DNA of 64,000 bases from Ulota crispa. Taxonomy: Eukaryota; Streptophyta; Bryopsida; Orthotrichales; Orthotrichaceae. The notes under the pieces are model-generated. The model saw only the letters and a list, made by a program, of their open reading frames with translations. It had not been told where the DNA came from and did no database searches. Positions 48,701-61,673 of the stretch are shown in pieces. The stretch spans positions 10,416,817 through 10,480,816 of the forward strand of contig OY987249.1 in the NCBI GenBank assembly GCA_963920765.1, given 5' to 3'. A program made the translations under genes and the position numbers. How positions within the stretch are numbered: position 1 is the first letter of the stretch; each line of letters begins with the position of its first letter.

Positions 48701-51700
48701 ACTTGCAAAGACAAAACCAACATATTAATCTGTCAATGACGATGTATCCATAGGGTAGAATTTGCAAGAATGAATAAACGGCCAGATAAACTTATACCAT
48801 TCTTGTTCATGATTTCCTTCAGCAAGCTCAACTTCTGAGTCTTGAGAAGTGCCTCCAAAAGCATCGACAGGTCACGAGCACTGCAACATTGCACTAACTC
48901 TTGAGAATTGTTCCCATTCTGCTGCTCATTAGGTTCCTATTGAAGCACAAACTCATTAACAAAAAGCATAGCAAAGAATAACAAACCTGCAAGCGGCAGC
49001 TCCATTTACAGTGCCACCAGAGGCTGCTGTAAGCACCAAGAGCTTTAGGTATTGTTTTGCAGCATCCTGCAACGCCAAATATCCATCATGTTAGGGGTTA
49101 GAAATCCTGGAATGTGTAGGACTAGTTTAAAAGTAACGCTACAGTCGGATTCATATGCAACTCTTCTAGATCTGAACAATAGCAAGAAGAATTGATGTAG
49201 AAGACATCGATGACTTACCCTTTGTTTTCTAAGTCCTCCAGACTCATTTGTTAGTTCTCCCAACTTTCCTTCAACTGCAGAACAAGACGAGAACATTTGA
49301 AAACAGAAAATACAAATCTGAAGGTTTGAGTTTAATCTCTCAAAGCAAACATGCACAAACATACATGTAGCTCATGTATATACATCTCCACAAAACCGAT
49401 ATCAAAAACAAAACATTACCATGCTTGTACACAAGAAAGTTAATTTGAAACGCATATTTAAGTGCAACACATACTGCAAATAGGTACGATACATAACTGG
49501 CAGGAACAGAACATCTTCAAAAAGACAACAGCGATCATCTCTTCCTCAATAACATGATGTCACACGCGAAGCATAAAATAGTAAAAAAAAACATGAAGGT
49601 GATGAGGACTTGGAAAGCCATCAGTATCCTACCATCGCTGTGGTATGTATTGCGATTGCCAAACCGAGACCCAGCAAAAAGTTTCGATGGTGCTGGGACG
49701 TAGCTGACTATTTTAGAACTCGCTGCTGTCTTCACTCGCCTCTTTCGCTTTGGCCTTTCTATGTCTTTAACCGCTTCTGAGTAGAACTTGCGTTTGACAC
49801 CTCCAAGTTTTTCGTACCTGTTGTCACCGTCTGCGATCATTCTTGCTTTTTTTACAGACCCTTCCTTTATTCTGCCATCAAGTTCTTCATCGCTTTCTGC
49901 ATGTAACATGATTGGCTCTGGATCTTCCCCCTCATCGCTATCGATATCCACCACGTTCTGTGGAGTGTCTGGATCAACCCCAATAAAACCCCGGCATTTA
50001 CTCGCACCACATTCACACTTTTTAGCATCGGCGCCACCAACACGCACAAAGTTGTAATCAAAAGTGATTTCTTCTCCCTGCGTAGCAAGATACGAAAAAG
50101 CTGAGTCAATCGATAAACACGTCGACCAAAATAAATATGACGAAAGGAATGCTGTATCAAACGTGATCCTACAAAGAGCAGTGCAAGATGTACCTCTCTT
50201 AAGTCACGGATTGCAAAAAGCCCAATGCAGACTTCCCCGTCCACCATCCACTACAGAAAACAAGAGTTCAAATGAGAAAAAGCCAGCAAATCCAGTTAAG
50301 AAAGATCCTCACTCGGTTTCCTGTGTCGCAAAACTACTGCCAAAATTTCACCACTATGCATCAGAATGGTGCCCCTTGTCCACATACAATTGGTTAAATG
50401 GAAAATGTTTGACCTTACCACGTTCATTCCGACACAAACAGATTAGACAACGAAGGCACTAACAACAGAACAGCACCATGTAATAGCAGTGTCACCGCTC
50501 AAACTGAGATCTAAATTTGAGTACCTTTTCCGTCTGACAGTTAGGTTCACAACTATGATTGATGAAACGTCCCAAGTTGCCTTTGCTGCAAGCGTCAATA
50601 ATCTGCAAAAACGATTCCTCTCATTAGCTAATGAGTCTCAATTCAAACTCTGATGAAGTCATATGCATCCTTTGTTGTCCAAAAACTGGAATAGCGTTCA
50701 AAGAACTCTTTCCTGGACAATTTAAACTATATTCTGGACTCCACGGTAAATACAAGAACAAGAACTAAAAGAACAGGGAAAAAAACTATTTGACTCATAA
50801 TTTGAACTCATTGATACCAGTCCAGATTTATTGCTGAATCTGAAGTCTACATTCCATAAGGCGATAAGTACCATAGTAGGAAAAAACAGTACCTCATTAG
50901 CACTCAAAGTCATGAAATAGAAATGCTTTTGAGAATTCATAGAATAATCCTTCTGCCTGTCTTCAAATGAGGCCATGTCAAGCACCTGGAAAAAAGAAGA
51001 AGGTGAGCAGGGTTTGTTTTTGGTTGAACACATTTAAGATAGTTCTGCTAAAGTTGACAATCACAATACAATTGGTTACATGATAAGGCCCAAATAGAAT
51101 CAAAGGCACAAAAAGGAGTAACGAAATCATAATCTCAAGAGTATTTGTCTTAAAACAAGCTTTACCCTACCCCTGACACTTCTGCTAACAAAGCCCAAAA
51201 TGCAGACCAAGCGATTATTCTTAATGCTTAACCGGAGAAAGGACATACCTCCCCGACATACTCAATGATAAATGAACCCCTTGGTATGTTCTCCAGAGCT
51301 CGAAGTCCATGACCCTTTTTCCCGCACCGGAATAATTCAACATTTGCATAACACCGCTTTTGAAACTGCAACATATTCCAGGTCAAAGTCAATAGCCCAA
51401 CTATCCTCTTTCAAACCAAAGTATAAAGTACATCCTCTAAGCAAAAGGTTAAAAGCTTTTAGGGTGTCACAATCTATAAACACAAGTTTCTTAAGAAATC
51501 CGACTGTTCACCTGTTGATTTGTGCATAGTGACCCACAAGGACATTGTTGTGGTAAACACTCAACGTTGAGTATTCGATTAAGGCAGTCCTCACCGCAGG
51601 CCACTTCTCCAGGTTTCGGAGGTGCACATTGGCATACCATTGCCTGATGGAGAAGACAAAGAACGGCTTAATCAGCGCCAACACAAAATTCCCAGTCCTA

Positions 51701-54700
51701 GAATTACACTAACGTACCTGTAGATAAACAAAAAATTCTGTAAACGTGTACGTATTCACACCAACCTCATCAGCATCCTGGTGCTTTTGACTGCGGTGCT
51801 TGAAAATATTTCGCTTAATAAGCGTCCACACAGCTTGACCATTCTCTGTCAAGGATAAATAGTCCATCTCAAATATCCCATATAAATACAAATCGAGTCG
51901 ATATAAAGGTTTGAACTAAGCTACAATTATAAAGCATAAGCCATTCAAAAGAAACCTACAGGAGACCCCACAAGTGCCAATACTGGGTAGAAAAGTAAAA
52001 TCGTCCACACCTTGTATGCCATTGTACAAGGGCCTAGAATCACAAGTTGCGTCAACATCGTCATCTTCATCACACAAGGAGCTTTCGGAGATTCCAAGAT
52101 CTCTGTTTATTTCTTCATTGCTTTTCACTTGAGGAACAGAGCAGTCTGCATATTTTTTGTTTGGATTCTCCTTACAAGACCTGCCATGAGCAATTCAGTT
52201 TAGTCTTTGATTACAGAAGAACGTGAAATCAAAATTTCGAAGTCTTCACACTAACAAAAATCAATTACCCCATTCCTCGATTTGTACCATCAGACACCAG
52301 GAAGCTGTTCTCAAGAACTTTGTATGCATACTTACATATATAAGTTATATCTAAGGATGTGAAAGACTTCACACATCACGTACCAAACAAAGCGCATGTA
52401 GTATGCACAACGATACTGTCCACAACAACTGTACTGGGGAAGCAATCTTACAGTCCACTTGTAGCTTAACAGTTAAAGATCAAGTGCGGTTATACTTCAT
52501 CTCGGTCTCTTTGCATTTAGCTTCGAACATGTTGTTCATCTTCGGTTTAAATTGTTTAACTCGTCAAAAAGTAAATCACTCCAACTTTAAAACCAAAACT
52601 ACCTTCAACAAACCCCATGTTCATTGACTAAATCAATTTACAAAACACTTACACACCTCCCAATTAATGCCAACCACCAATACTAATCACAAACCCATCC
52701 TTCGCAGGACAGGGTCAAAAAGTACACCCCAATTCGTACAACTGGGTGAGTTCAAACAGCAATCTGAATCTAGTGGAAATGTCATATTAATTACTCGACA
52801 TGTAACCTAGAGTGTCAGCTACTTGAACCCAGAATGATTCCTTGCATTATACTGGCCTAGATCCAAACTAAGACATTAGATCGCTTCGTCACCACAATTC
52901 ACGAACAGCACAGAAATCGGTAATGGCTGTGGTACCAAAGTATAAACAGCTCAAAATAATGGAAGTAAAAATTACCAGTAAACATTGGTTTCCCCGAGCT
53001 TCTCAGCAAGATCCACCGGAATGCTGCGCCATTTCTTACAGTTATCGCACTTAACCCATCCGGCTTTCGAGTTGATGCCAACGCTCTCATCCATCTTCTC
53101 ACTGGTGGTATTAACATCACCCTCCGTAACACCGCTTGAATCGTCTTCTCCACCAACGGTATGCCTAGATAGACTTCGTCTGACCTCTGAAAAAAACACA
53201 ATCAAGGCATTTGTAAGGTCTTCGTCAACTTGCAAAAAACCAAATAAATTTTTTAATTTTTTTAAAACTGAAATCCATATCCGCATATACATAGGTCAAT
53301 AAAGAACGAGCAACTCACCAGCTTTGCTTTCGACCTTCAAGACGCTAGGAACATCACTATCACGAACGCTAATCTCTTGATTGACAGATTTCAGTGAATC
53401 AGATTTTTCGCCCAGCAGCAGAGGGTCTTCCTCTTCACCTGATAATATACAAAATCAACAATGACCTTAACCTCATCAAGCGCCAACAACGGAGATTGCC
53501 TGCACCTTTACCTCCATGGCCTTGATCACATTCACCAGGAAAAAATAGACCAACCTAACGACTTACACGTCATCAAGCTCTTCGACACATTTTTAGTTCA
53601 TTAACTAATTAAAATGTCGGTTTCTCTACCAATCAAACTGCGGAGACCCTTCCACGGACTAGGCTTCAACCTATTGAAAACTTCAAAAGCTACACTTATT
53701 TCAGATAACTTAAGGGCACATATGACTTAGTTGCAAATATGTTACCTGATCGACGGCAGGCAATTTCTGAAGTTGTTTCCAATATCTCCTTCCGCTCCAG
53801 AACAATTGAAGATGCAATTTGCTGGTCAACGTTCCCATTCACTAACACCTGGGAGACAGGGGCTGACTTCCTACTTTTGGACGGAGATACCCGAGAAACT
53901 ATGGCCCCCGAACTGCTCCTACTTCTCACCTGGTCATCATCCTCATGTGGCTCCTTACAATGAATGAGTATTCCTTTCCTATATTGGACGTCAACAGTCT
54001 CTTCTACCAACAACTCCAAATTCGTAGCCATATGTACATTTAATGACGCCTCAGATGCGAGTTTTGATATACCTGCAAGAAATACAAGAAAATCAGATAC
54101 CATCGTATCCTACAGCACTGAAAATTGGCACAATTTGCGAAGGACCAACAGCGAACTCTCCAGAAAATTACGTTACTGCCTTCTGAAACCGGAGTTGGCT
54201 GATCGAGCGTTACAGAAAGAAAAAAAAGACAGGATAAGCCCATATTGAGATTACAACCTCCTACGTTGTCGCAGGACATAGCCTTACTATCCTTCTCTTC
54301 GAATGTAGCTGTAACGTGCGTAACATCATCCCGAGAGGTCACGGAACTCGAGTCTTCCCCATCACTCCCATTCAATTTCGATCCATCGTCCCCTCCCTTC
54401 GAGGTACTATTACTACCTCTCGAAGCACCCTCCTGCTGGTGATCTGACTCCCCCGGTTCTGCTTCGCTTCTTGTCAAAGTTTTGCAGGCTTGAAGAGTGA
54501 TATCACAGCTTGCTTGACCGATAGATAGGGTTGTGACTTCCTCATCAGCGCATTTCTCTGGCCTTGTACCTCCAATGCTAACACTAACAAATCCGGTAAC
54601 TTCCTCCTTAATCTCTCTTTTCGTCAGACTAGCCTCTGGTAAATTTTCCATTTGCGATTCGAGCTTTTCCTCGGTCTCTTTTTCAGAGGTACTCGGGACA

Positions 54701-55389
54701 TCGTGGTGAACTGTATTCTCTTCCGGATGAAGGATTACTATGCTCTGAAGATTTTCAAATATATTACTATCACAAAAATCGCCACTTGAGTCGACGAGGG
54801 GTCTGGCAGTTCCAGTACCTTCTTTATCCTCACAAAATGAGTCGCCCAAGACATCAAGGCTCTCCAGTCTCTCAACTTTGGCCACATTCTCTTCCCCATT
54901 ACCATGTGGCAATATCAGTTCCCCACATACCGAGACGGAAGGTAATTGGACACCATCGCCCGCTGGACTAGCTCCTAAATCCTCAGATTTTGTGGCCAGT
55001 CCCAGATGAAGAGATTCAATGATCACTTCATTCTTCAATTCTTCAACCGAATCTCCAATGCTTTGCACACTCTCGAGCACAGGAGCCTTCTTTCGCCTAC
55101 CTCTTTTCCCGCTTCCTGACAATTGCTTAAGAACAGGCGGACTCCCATCGCCTGGTTCTGCATTTCCTAAAGCGACCTTTCCCCTCAAACGGGAGCTCCG
55201 CCGCCTTCCGTCACTCGCGACAGGAACATCAGATGCAGTTCCTCGGTCGGGAATCTCCTTACTCAGAATCAATTCTGCCTGCCGTTCATCCCCCCTCTCT
55301 GACATAATCCCTTCCTGAAAATTTGCGAGGCCTGACTCCTCCCGAATTTCCCTTCCATCAGGGTCTGTATAATGTACAGTGGGAGCCAT
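45775..55389 (-). CDS. ASHH2: H3K36 methyltransferase, ASHH2/SDG8 (SET2) type
   Basis: Twenty-two coding exons join to 1631 residues. Exon upper ends: 55389, 54072, 53438, 53186, 52180, 51845, 51643, 51365, 50985, 50602, 50250, 50077, 49274, 49066, 48880, 48573, 48306, 48046, 47674, 46292, 46111, 45885. Order: a long acidic N-terminus with an RRRSSRLRG patch; CW domain at about 568-612 ([28 protein letters not shown]), which reads methylated H3K4 in plant homologues; cysteine-rich AWS at about 683-724; SET at about 725-848 with [19 protein letters not shown] and [10 protein letters not shown]; post-[16 protein letters not shown]. All zinc cysteines and the NHSC core are present. Next come helical exons (about 987-1128), a Pro/Met/Ser-rich region in one 1266-nt exon, and a short basic C-terminus. 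Such enzymes add methyl groups to H3K36 on transcribed genes. The ATG lies two bases inside an exon after a 5' UTR intron. Confidence 0.95.
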
Positions 55390-56530
55390 ACCTGTATAGA
55401 AAGTCGCTTGATGACCTAACCCTTACTACCTGATATCGTCTTCCACCCAACCTCTGTTTTATCCTTTCCAGAGTGGAATGCAAGCTCTCCATCAACCCTC
55501 AAAGATACAACCAAGGGTGGTCCATGACTCATGACAACTCAGAGTCAACAGCCCTTGCGTCAAAAACGATTGCACCCTTCATCGCTTCAATGCACCCCCT
55601 GCGCTCCACAACCTACAGTTAAAAATCGACTTGAGGAAACTACTTGCTTCTTATCCCTACAAATATTGCCTAAACTCGGAATCAAAACCATTATCTAACA
55701 CGCACACTCTTCTCTTCGCAATAAAATTCGAGACACAAGTTAAAAGCTAAAATTGGCAGTTTCCTAAATATACCGCACGCACGACTGTAACAAGCCCCTT
55801 CGTAATGCTTCGTTGTCCTCACAAAACCCGCTAACCCCTGGCCTAATACCTATTTCTTCTTCATAACAAACCCTGATTTAACACGTCCACTCACTTCGTC
55901 GAAAGAAGATTCGGAAAAAAAAGTTTAGTTAGACCTAAGATTGTAACTTTATTAAATTCACCACACGCACAATTGCTACAGTTCCTTCGTAATCCTCCAT
56001 TAATCCTCCACATTACACATGCACGCAGGTCTACCACAAACCAGTCACACACTATATACCTCAACTTCTGCCATACCTATAATGCGAATAGACCGATTAG
56101 GGTTTCAGAATTTGCACGAAACACTTTCTTCCCTTTCGTATTATCGCACGCGCCTTTGTAGAAGATTCCACACGAATCAAAAAATCAAAAAGAAACTCCC
56201 TCCCTCTCATCTTCTTCCCATGCCTACCGACACGACACACCTAAACACCTCGACTGCCTCCATGCACGGGCGGCCTTCCCAAGCGAACACCACAGTATAT
56301 CATCAACCTTAAGGACTAGAATCCTAAATACACTGCCACACCATAACAACATCAAAAAAAAGCAGCGTCTCATCACGCACCTTGAATCAACATCCGAGCT
56401 TCTTCATTCTCCCAACGCCTCGACTCCGCTCCGGCGGCGGCTGCTACTCCGAACCGCGGTGCATCCTCCGACGAAAACAAAAACGAGCACCGCAATCGAT
56501 TCTAACTAAGTTCCAGCCCGTGAGAGCGTG
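55390..56530 (-). promoter_or_regulatory. 5' UTR, intron and short uORF of the ASHH2-like gene
   Basis: CAAG|GTGCGTG (donor after 56381) and CTATACAG|GT (acceptor before 55391) define a likely 989-bp intron just before the start codon. The upstream exon contains a complete six-codon uORF (ATG at 56407-56405, TGA ending at 56387), which could damp translation if this exon is transcribed. The transcription start is not visible; about 56450-56530 is inferred from the GC-rich stretch. Confidence 0.5.
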
Positions 56531-56556
56531 ACTGCCAAGCATCGGAGCGGAGCATG

Positions 56557-57183
56557 TCAGGAAAGTAAAAAACAAGCGCGGGCATGAGCCAGAGATGTGG
56601 AGAAGAACGAGGAATCGCGAACGAGTGCCGTCGTCGTCGTCGTCGTTGCGACTGGCAGCAGCAGCAACAGCAACAGCGCAAAGCAAAAGCTATTAAGCTT
56701 AAGTTTAGCTATGGCTACGGCTGCGCCCGTCGCTCCGTCCGTCTGATCCACCGCAAAGGTGGACGCCAACAACGCCAACGCCAATCCAATCGCCACTGCC
56801 GAAACTCTCACTGGCTTCTTTCGAAAGCATGACGCAGCCACTGGAATTCCCTCTGCAACGACGCCCCCTTCTCCTCCATGCCAGTCTTCCCCGTTCTTCT
56901 CCTCCTTCGTCGCCACAATCGTCTCCGTCAGGGTCAGAATCGTCTCCGTCGTCGTCAGAATCGTCTCCGTCGTTGCCAGAATTGTCTTCGTCGTGATCAG
57001 AACCGTCTTCGTCGTCGTCGTCAGGATCGTCTTCGTCGTGGTAAGAACCGTCTTCGTCGTGGTCAGAATTGTCTTCGTCGTTGCCAGAGTTGTCTTCGTT
57101 ATGGTCAGAATCGTCTTTGTCGTTGCCAGAGTTGTCTTCGTCGTCGTTTCTGTCGTTATCGTCGGTTTCCTTATTTCATTCAT
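56557..57183 (-). other. 208-codon open frame over a minisatellite, doubtful gene
   Basis: The frame starts MNEIRKPTITTE, continues with Thr-Thr-Lys-Thr repeats made by the minisatellite, then has two hydrophobic stretches (AVAIGLALALLASTF and FCFALLLLLLLPV). It lies immediately upstream of the ASHH2-like gene on the same strand. Several other frames are open over the same bases for the same reason, so openness alone means little. It could be a small secreted or membrane protein gene, but I cannot support that. Confidence 0.25.
56925..57165. repeat. 21-bp minisatellite, ~11 copies
   Basis: Units close to GTCAGAATCGTCTTCGTCGT(C/G/T), mostly 21 bp with one 24-bp unit. The length is a multiple of three, so frames stay open on both strands. 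Confidence 0.92.
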
Positions 57184-57562
57184 TGCGGAAATAGAAAGGG
57201 CATCAATTAGAGGGTGGCGGTACTAATTAGTGTGGGTAGGGTTAGTGCAAGGGAAAGGCTGAACAGAGACTGGGAATGGAGGTAGTAAAATAGTATGGGT
57301 TGAGGAGGGGGTACTTTCATACTTTGTTTTAGGTCAGGACGTAATTAGCCGATTGCCACGAGGGGCTTCGTCGCAACTCTTCGTCGGTGCGGTGCTGGGC
57401 CCCGCCCGCACTGAGTGCATCGCCGTCCCATCCAGTGCGAGTATTTAAATCCGAGGGTTTGAATCTTTGAAGTGAGACAGTGTTTATGTTATTGATTCTG
57501 ACAATGATGTGTGGATTTGATTGAGAGTTTCAGACTTCTGTACAATGCACTCCTATTTTACA
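57184..57562. other. Intergenic, nothing recognised
   Basis: Moderately GC-rich up to about 57450, with no exon or repeat I can support. It may belong to the promoter region of the ASHH2-like gene. Confidence 0.4.
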
Positions 57563-57566
57563 TTAA

Positions 57567-57789
57567 CCCCTGAACGGCCTGGAAACCCTTTGCGGCGGTA
57601 TGTACGTTTGTATGTATAGACGTATTTGAGTTGTTTCGAGGGTTTTTCAATTTTTTTATGCACCTACCATCATATAATCCTTCAATATGTACGGTTGTAA
57701 CACCTGATTTCTAGCTGATTTAAATTTTTGAATGTTGGTTGCGACTGTATTTGGTACCGTATCTCCAAAGCCCAAGGGCCCTTCAAGGG
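57567..57789. mobile_element. TTAA-flanked MITE, 223 bp
   Basis: TTAA (57563-57566) then CCCCTGAACGGCCTGG opens; AAGGGCCCTTCAAGGG then TTAA (57790-57793) closes. The interior is unlike the other families. Confidence 0.82.
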
Positions 57790-57793
57790 TTAA

Positions 57794-58674
57794 ATAGTGC
57801 ATTTAGGTTGCTCTACCCTAAACAGTTACCTCTCTGTTTGGCCACTTGGAGGCACGTACGACTCTTTGAATATTAGGATTTCACGTGATTTACAACCTTG
57901 ATGCCCCTAATATGTTTTTCAACAATGTTGTTGTTATTGTTGCCATGTTTTTCTTGTTGTTAAAATTTGTTAATTGCAATAATTATGAATGAAAACTATT
58001 GTAATATCAATAAGTATCTATATAGTGTAAAATATCAAGAAACTAGAGTGGGGCAACCTAATGCATTATTCAGTGTAGTTTACCCTCATTTAGGTGTGTT
58101 ACACCGTTCATAAAAGTTGACTATATGTAATATATTTAAATCGTCACAAGTTGAAACATTAGACAATTTCAAAGCGCCACAAAAACAAAGTTTTAAGGAG
58201 AATGTTATGAAATAAAATAGCAATTTTCTCACACAAAAATCATATCTTCTTTCCAGAGTTTTTTTTAGTGACTCAGCACAAAGCGCTATCCTCTTGACAT
58301 TGGTTTATATTGGGAGGGAATGTACGACATTTGTTGAAATCTGTTAGAGGTGACAAAATGTCGTTAGCAAAAAAAACCGGCTTCTTTCAAAAAAATATAC
58401 ACATGATGAACACTTAGTGAAGTGGTGTAAGCATGAACTCTCTTGCTTGAAAAAACAAGGAAAATAACAAAGAAATAGCCTTGAAACCATTGCCAACAAT
58501 ATACATTTATATCTAACTACAAGAATCCAAAGGAAAACAAGAATTTAACTCAAAATGTACCAACTTTGAAACCCCTCTAATTGTATTGATTATCATCCAA
58601 AAATTTCAATTTTAAAGTGGTTACCATTTGTACCCATATTTATAACACAAAGCATGGTAGTGGATTACATTGAT
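57794..58674. other. AT-rich intergenic, nothing recognised
   Basis: No exon, inverted repeat or tandem array could be supported. Confidence 0.45.
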
Positions 58675-58678
58675 TTAA

Positions 58679-59431
58679 CCCTTAAAGGCCCAAGTAGTGT
58701 TTTTTGGCAACATAGCAATTTTGGGTAGCTCACTACAAATGGAGTTTTCATTTTTTTCTTTGAAATTTTGATACATGATGTGTCCAAGCAATAGCTTTAA
58801 AGTCCAACAATTTTCATAACTTTTAACTACATGGCTCAGAAATTGTTGCATGATATGTTATTTTCTTTGTTTAGGGGGCAATCTGGGCAGATCAAAAAAC
58901 TTCTTTAAAAAACATATTTTTTTGAATTTTTTTTTTGAAATTGGTTCTTTAGATTTATATATATGTGAGAAGTTTTGAATCGTTCAATTTTGATTTATGA
59001 GGTGAAAGTTATGAGAAATTTTAGTTTGTGGGTAGGTATGGAGTCTCTCTAAAACTACACCTACCCACGTGCCTACCCACAAACTAAAAAATTTCATAAC
59101 TTTCACCTCATAAATCAAAATTATATAATTCAAAGCTTCTCACATATATATAAATCTAAAGAACCAATTCTTTTTTAAAAATATCAAAGAAATGTAATTT
59201 TTGAAGAAGTTTTTTGATCTGCTTGGACTATCCGCCGAACAAAGAAAACAACATATCATGCAACAACTTCGGAGCCATGTAGTCAAAAGTTATGAAAATT
59301 ATTGGACTTTAAAGCTACTTCTTGGACACATCATGTGTCAAAATTTCAAAGAAAAAAAATGAAAACTCCATCTATATTGAGCTACCCAAAATTGCTATGT
59401 TGCCAAAAAACACTACTTGGGCCTTTAGGGG
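58679..59431. mobile_element. TTAA-type giant foldback, ~370-bp arms
   Basis: TTAA (58675-58678) then CCCTTAAAGGCCCAAGTAG opens; CTACTTGGGCCTTTAGGGG then TAAA closes. Almost the whole 753 bp is one palindrome centred near 59052-59056, where TAGGTATGGAGTCTCTC meets CTACACCTACCCAC. Arms differ at some positions. The element at 2156 matches one arm. The right flank TAAA is one change from TTAA and runs straight into another CCCTAAATGGCG-like end. Confidence 0.85.
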
Positions 59432-59435
59432 TAAA

Positions 59436-60508
59436 CCCTAAATGGCGAGGAATATTAATCAACAAGCGCAACATTATTTAGTACTATAATATACAAAAAG
59501 CAATATGGGAATAATAGGATGAAGTAATATTCATAATCTAGCAATTTGGCAATTCTGTAGCAATATTGTTTTTGTATTCCCTCTAATATAACAAGTCAAT
59601 GCCGCTTTTCCACTTGGGTTGGAATCAAGGTTGTTTTTTTGGTTTTCTCACTAATGTTTGGGTGGCATTTTTTGAAAATGGTTTGTAGCTTGCTGGCTCC
59701 GTCCCTATTTTGGTTGGAGCTAAAGGTGGCCCCAATGCATGGATTTTTGGAGCATCATGGGATTTTTTTTTAGGTAAGAAATATTCATTGATCATTTTTT
59801 GAAAACATCCAAATAACCATTGCCATAACTTAAGTATTGTATTGAATTGGATTAGGCAACACCTCAAAAAAAAATTGCTCAAACAAATTTAAATTGATGG
59901 CATCAATTTTCAATTGGATAAGGATTTTATAAAAGCCTAAGGTGCAATGCAATCTTCATTATTGCAATCTGGCATTTTTTGAAAAAAATTCACCCTTTTT
60001 TTCTTACAGGCTTGAAGCTAGCCTTTTCTTTTTTAAGGCAATTGGGCCTTAAATTGCCCAAAAAAAACACGGGTTGGAATCCTACTTGTAGCAGTATTGA
60101 AAATGTGTCTCAATGTAGAATTGCAACAACATTGGGTTAGAATTTTGTGTTTTAGTAGAAATCTCAAAAACTACACATGGATAAGGGAAGAAGGCAAAAA
60201 AAAAAGTGATAACTAAAAAGGTCTCAATTAAATATAAATTTATTATACACCCTTAGCTATAGTTTAAATCCAAGTACCATAAAATTTTCATTAAAATGTT
60301 GAAGTACTCTAAAAAATGTCAAAATTATTTCCTAAATTTTGTAGCACCGCCTTAGAATTTCAAGTAAACACTGAAACAATATGAAAAAAAGTTTGTTTTA
60401 TTAAAAAAATCTGTTGCAGAATCCTAGATATATTTCATCCTAAGCAAATAATATCTCAACTTAATTTATAACTATGTACATGTATATGTATAACTATATA
60501 TACATATA
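59436..60508. other. AT-rich intergenic, nothing recognised
   Basis: An 85-codon minus-strand frame (59882-59625) has no recognisable product and looks random. No repeat of note was seen. Confidence 0.45.
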
Positions 60509-60960
60509 GGGAATTGCTAAAACCACACCCAAAATTGTTAATGTCACACCCAAAATTGTTAATGTCACACCCAAAATTGTTAATGCCACACCCCTCCTAA
60601 GCATGTAATTTGAGAACTTTATGTTATTTTTTTCTTCAAGTGGTTCATCACTATTCAATTAATCATGGCATTACCATCTCCTTGAAAGAAAGAATGACAA
60701 GTACAAATTTTTGTTGAACATTTATTGCACAATTGTTATTATTTTGGTGCATTTTTGCTTTAAGTTATTCAAAAGTTATGTATTTTTAGTTTCAAACTCA
60801 AGGACCTCCAATTTTTTTGTATATAGCCTAAGAGTAATAGAGGTGAAACAAATCTTTTGGTCCATATAAAAAAGAAATAGCATTAATTCTCCCATTTCAT
60901 GCTCAAAGCACACTTTGGGATGTGACTTTAACAATTTTGGTTGTGGCTTTAGTAATTCCC
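60509..60960. mobile_element. DNA element with GGGAATTGCT ends, second copy
   Basis: The ends GGGAATTGCTAAAACCACAC and the reverse of GTGGCTTTAGTAATTCCC match the family at 29440-30022. No clear target duplication remains. Near the left end a 22-bp unit (CACACCCAAAATTGTTAATG) is repeated three times. Confidence 0.78.
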
Positions 60961-61025
60961 TTTGAAAAATACCAACAACCTCATTTTGATCTCAAAAAAG
61001 TTAAGGAGATGATTTGACACCTTAA

Positions 61026-61669
61026 ACCCTCACCGCCCATGGTAGTTTGGAGTATCTTAGAATTTGCTTGAAAGTGAACAAAATGTTGGCATTTTGATCA
61101 ATCTTATCAAATTTCTTTGAAGCACAACCATACAAATTCAAAATAGACATGTTATACATCACATAGGAAAAGAAATCACAACAATATCATTTATGAATTG
61201 AAAAATTATAATGTTTGATCATGAGGGTGTTAAAACTGCAAAAGTGATTTGAAGCCTTTCAATCCTCTTTTTGCATCTCAAACCTAAAATTGAGGGTACC
61301 AAAAAAATATAAGTATGTAAGTATAACATGCTTAACCCCAATCAATTTACTACTTCTCAAAAATCTATTCTACAAATTTTTAAATTAAATTTTTAATGTG
61401 ATTTTTTCTTCAAGTTCTAGTGTACTTGAAGCTCATTTCCAAGAGCCTTCAACACTAGAAAGTGAAAATTTGCAATGGACACCCTTGCACAAAATCTTGA
61501 ATAGACAAATCACTTTAATTCATTTTCAAAATTAGACTTTTGATGCTAAAACTAGACTTCAATGAGAGTTTCAAATTAATAATAATCACTAAAAAAATCT
61601 TGTAGAAAGGTTGAGCATCCCTAAATAAATTTAGAGAAGCCTAATTTGGGCCCCTTGGGCGGTGAGGGG
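61026..61669. mobile_element. TTAA-flanked MITE, main 640-bp family, intact
   Basis: TTAA (61022-61025) then ACCCTCACCGCCCATGG opens; CCTTGGGCGGTGAGGGG then TTAA (61670-61673) closes. The ends match over about 16 bases. It is a well-preserved reference copy, with the same orientation as 30848. Confidence 0.9.
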
Positions 61670-61673
61670 TTAA

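Noticed and set aside
45775-55389. Two separate genes (N-terminal acidic protein and SET protein)
   Set aside because: All 21 junctions keep phase and the CW, AWS, SET and C-terminal order matches one ASHH2-type protein, so a single gene is the simpler reading.
59625-59882. 85-codon minus-strand frame
   Set aside because: Low-complexity AT-rich translation with no domain and no upstream gene structure.
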